From: Streptosporangiaceae bacterium
GTDB taxonomy: Bacteria; Actinomycetota; Actinomycetes; Streptosporangiales; Streptosporangiaceae
Assembly: GCA_025934635.1 (NCBI GenBank)
Contig: JAICWX010000132.1
Span: forward strand, 1-22,181
Reading direction: 5' to 3'
DNA length: 22,181 nt
The position numbers and the translations under genes were made by a program. Positions 21,835 through 22,181 of the stretch are shown one piece after another (the first letter of the stretch is position 1; each line of letters opens with the position of its first letter). The notes under the pieces were generated by a model that made no database searches, had not been told where the DNA came from, and saw nothing but the letters and a program-made list of their open reading frames with translations.

Positions 21835-21979
21835 GTCGCCCCGCTTGTCCGTGGGCTTGTCCGTGGGCCTGGGGCTGCGCCCGGCCGGCCGCGAACGCCC
21901 GTACCGCCAGGTACAGGCACACCGCGGCGGTCAGGGCGAACACGCCGATCAGGATGGCCGCGCTCAGCATCCCGTGCAT
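21812..21979 (-). CDS. Small single-span membrane protein, unknown
   Basis: A 55-residue ORF (MHGMLSAAILIGVFALTAAV at the start) has one clear membrane helix at about 5-25. A short basic/Gln-rich tail follows with a doubled QAHG unit, encoded by two copies of the 12-bp cttgtccgtggg at 21844-21867. Its stop lies inside the nitrobindin gene, overlapping it by 23 bases in another frame. TAAACT ends 8 nt before ATG 21979, consistent with a near-leaderless transcript; ATG 21970 is an alternative. No function is recognised. Close coupling to the haem-barrel gene is the only clue. GC at third positions is high, supporting coding. Confidence 0.6.
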   Translation of the reverse strand: MHGMLSAAILIGVFALTAAVCLYLAVRAFAAGRAQPQAHGQAHGQAGRHGDASLP

Positions 21980-21987
21980 AGCCCGCA

Positions 21988-21993
21988 AGTTTA
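21988..21993 (-). promoter_or_regulatory. -10 box upstream of the small membrane protein and nitrobindin genes
   Basis: TAAACT on the minus strand (21993-21988) ends 8 nt before ATG 21979. No clear -35 is visible. The AT-rich hexamer stands out in a very GC-rich stretch. Confidence 0.4.
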
Positions 21994-22021
21994 CGGCCGG
22001 GTGGCCCGCGCCGCGTCCCGG

Positions 22022-22085
22022 CGCGCCGCGTAGCCGGCCCGCCGCGTGGCGGACCCGCCGCGTGGCGGACCCGCCGTATGGCCGG
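22022..22085. repeat. Tandem array of 16-bp units in a divergent intergenic region
   Basis: Units 22038-22053 and 22054-22069 are identical (cccgccgcgtggcgga). Flanking units 22022-22037 and 22070-22085 each match at 12 of 16 positions. The exact units contain the dyad CCGCC-gcgt-GGCGG, so the array is a series of small hairpins or protein sites between two divergent promoters. Confidence 0.8.
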
Positions 22086-22116
22086 CACGGCCTGTTCCCG
22101 GCCGAGCCCGCGCGGC

Positions 22117-22122
22117 TAGAGT
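22117..22122 (+). promoter_or_regulatory. -10 box of a probably leaderless plus-strand gene
   Basis: TAGAGT fits the actinobacterial -10 pattern TAGRRT exactly and ends 7 nt before ATG 22130. No ribosome binding site precedes that ATG. Confidence 0.5.
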
Positions 22123-22129
22123 TTCTGCC

Positions 22130-22181
22130 ATGCCCGAGCGCGCTGCCTCTCCCCGGCTCGTCATCAAGGTCACGGCCGGCA
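22130..22181 (+). CDS. Start of a probable DsrE-family protein (runs off the window)
   Basis: Only 17 codons are visible: MPERAASPRLVIKVTAG. The LVIKVTAG strand resembles the N-terminus of actinobacterial DsrE-family proteins, which in my recollection often lie near Fur-type regulators and nitrobindin genes. This is a weak call on so few residues. The gene is divergent from the small membrane protein/nitrobindin pair and probably leaderless. Confidence 0.5.
   Translation, partial: MPERAASPRLVIKVTAG

Overview
The window is very GC-rich and gene-dense. GTG starts are common, transcripts often look leaderless, and several gene pairs overlap as GTGA. Gene content points to an actinobacterium (Actinomycetota): a Rex-controlled rex-hemA-hemC-hemD-hemB operon, a 32-residue ribosomal protein of the bS22/AURKAIP1 type, a fused methyltransferase/HemD protein and a Nur-like Fur regulator. 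The genus cannot be fixed from this sequence, although Ala/Gly/Pro-rich inserts in core enzymes argue for a GC-extreme lineage. Nearly all genes lie on the minus strand, so transcription mostly runs right to left.

Layout, left to right. (1) 1-1250: the start of an unrecognised disordered protein on the minus strand, a divergent promoter region, and a plus-strand PLDc_N-type membrane protein whose stop overlaps that of ccsB. (2) 1247-7396: a minus-strand cluster of a degenerate primase-polymerase-like protein, hemL, a histidine phosphatase, a TlpA/ResA thioredoxin, resB and ccsB. It joins tetrapyrrole synthesis to System II cytochrome c maturation, but the ccdA gene I would expect between resA and resB is absent. 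(3) 7622-13465: rex-hemACDB behind a near-perfect Rex operator overlapping the -35 box. It encodes the route from glutamyl-tRNA to uroporphyrinogen III, apart from the aminomutase step supplied by hemL. (4) 13541-16019: a glutaredoxin-like protein, a membrane/ABM-domain fusion, bS22, two strong tandem hairpins and a small excisionase-type HTH protein. (5) 16317-20948: acuC, proC, proline dehydrogenase, ygfZ and the Nur-like regulator. (6) 20949-22181: a compact plus-strand transcription unit, a nitrobindin-type gene preceded by an overlapping 55-codon membrane-protein gene, a tandem 16-bp repeat array, and the first codons of a probable DsrE-family gene.

The strongest candidate for something undescribed is the plus-strand unit at about 21014-21264. 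It has a sigma70-like promoter with a perfect dyad in its spacer, an 11-nt anti-Shine-Dalgarno match ahead of a 12-residue ORF, and a three-way-junction RNA fold whose closing stem leads straight into a U-tract. Other items worth checking are the Rex operator, several leaderless promoters, the duplicated start region before acuC, the degenerate methyltransferase half of HemD, and the 22022-22085 repeat array. No mobile elements, CRISPR arrays, tRNAs or rRNAs were seen.
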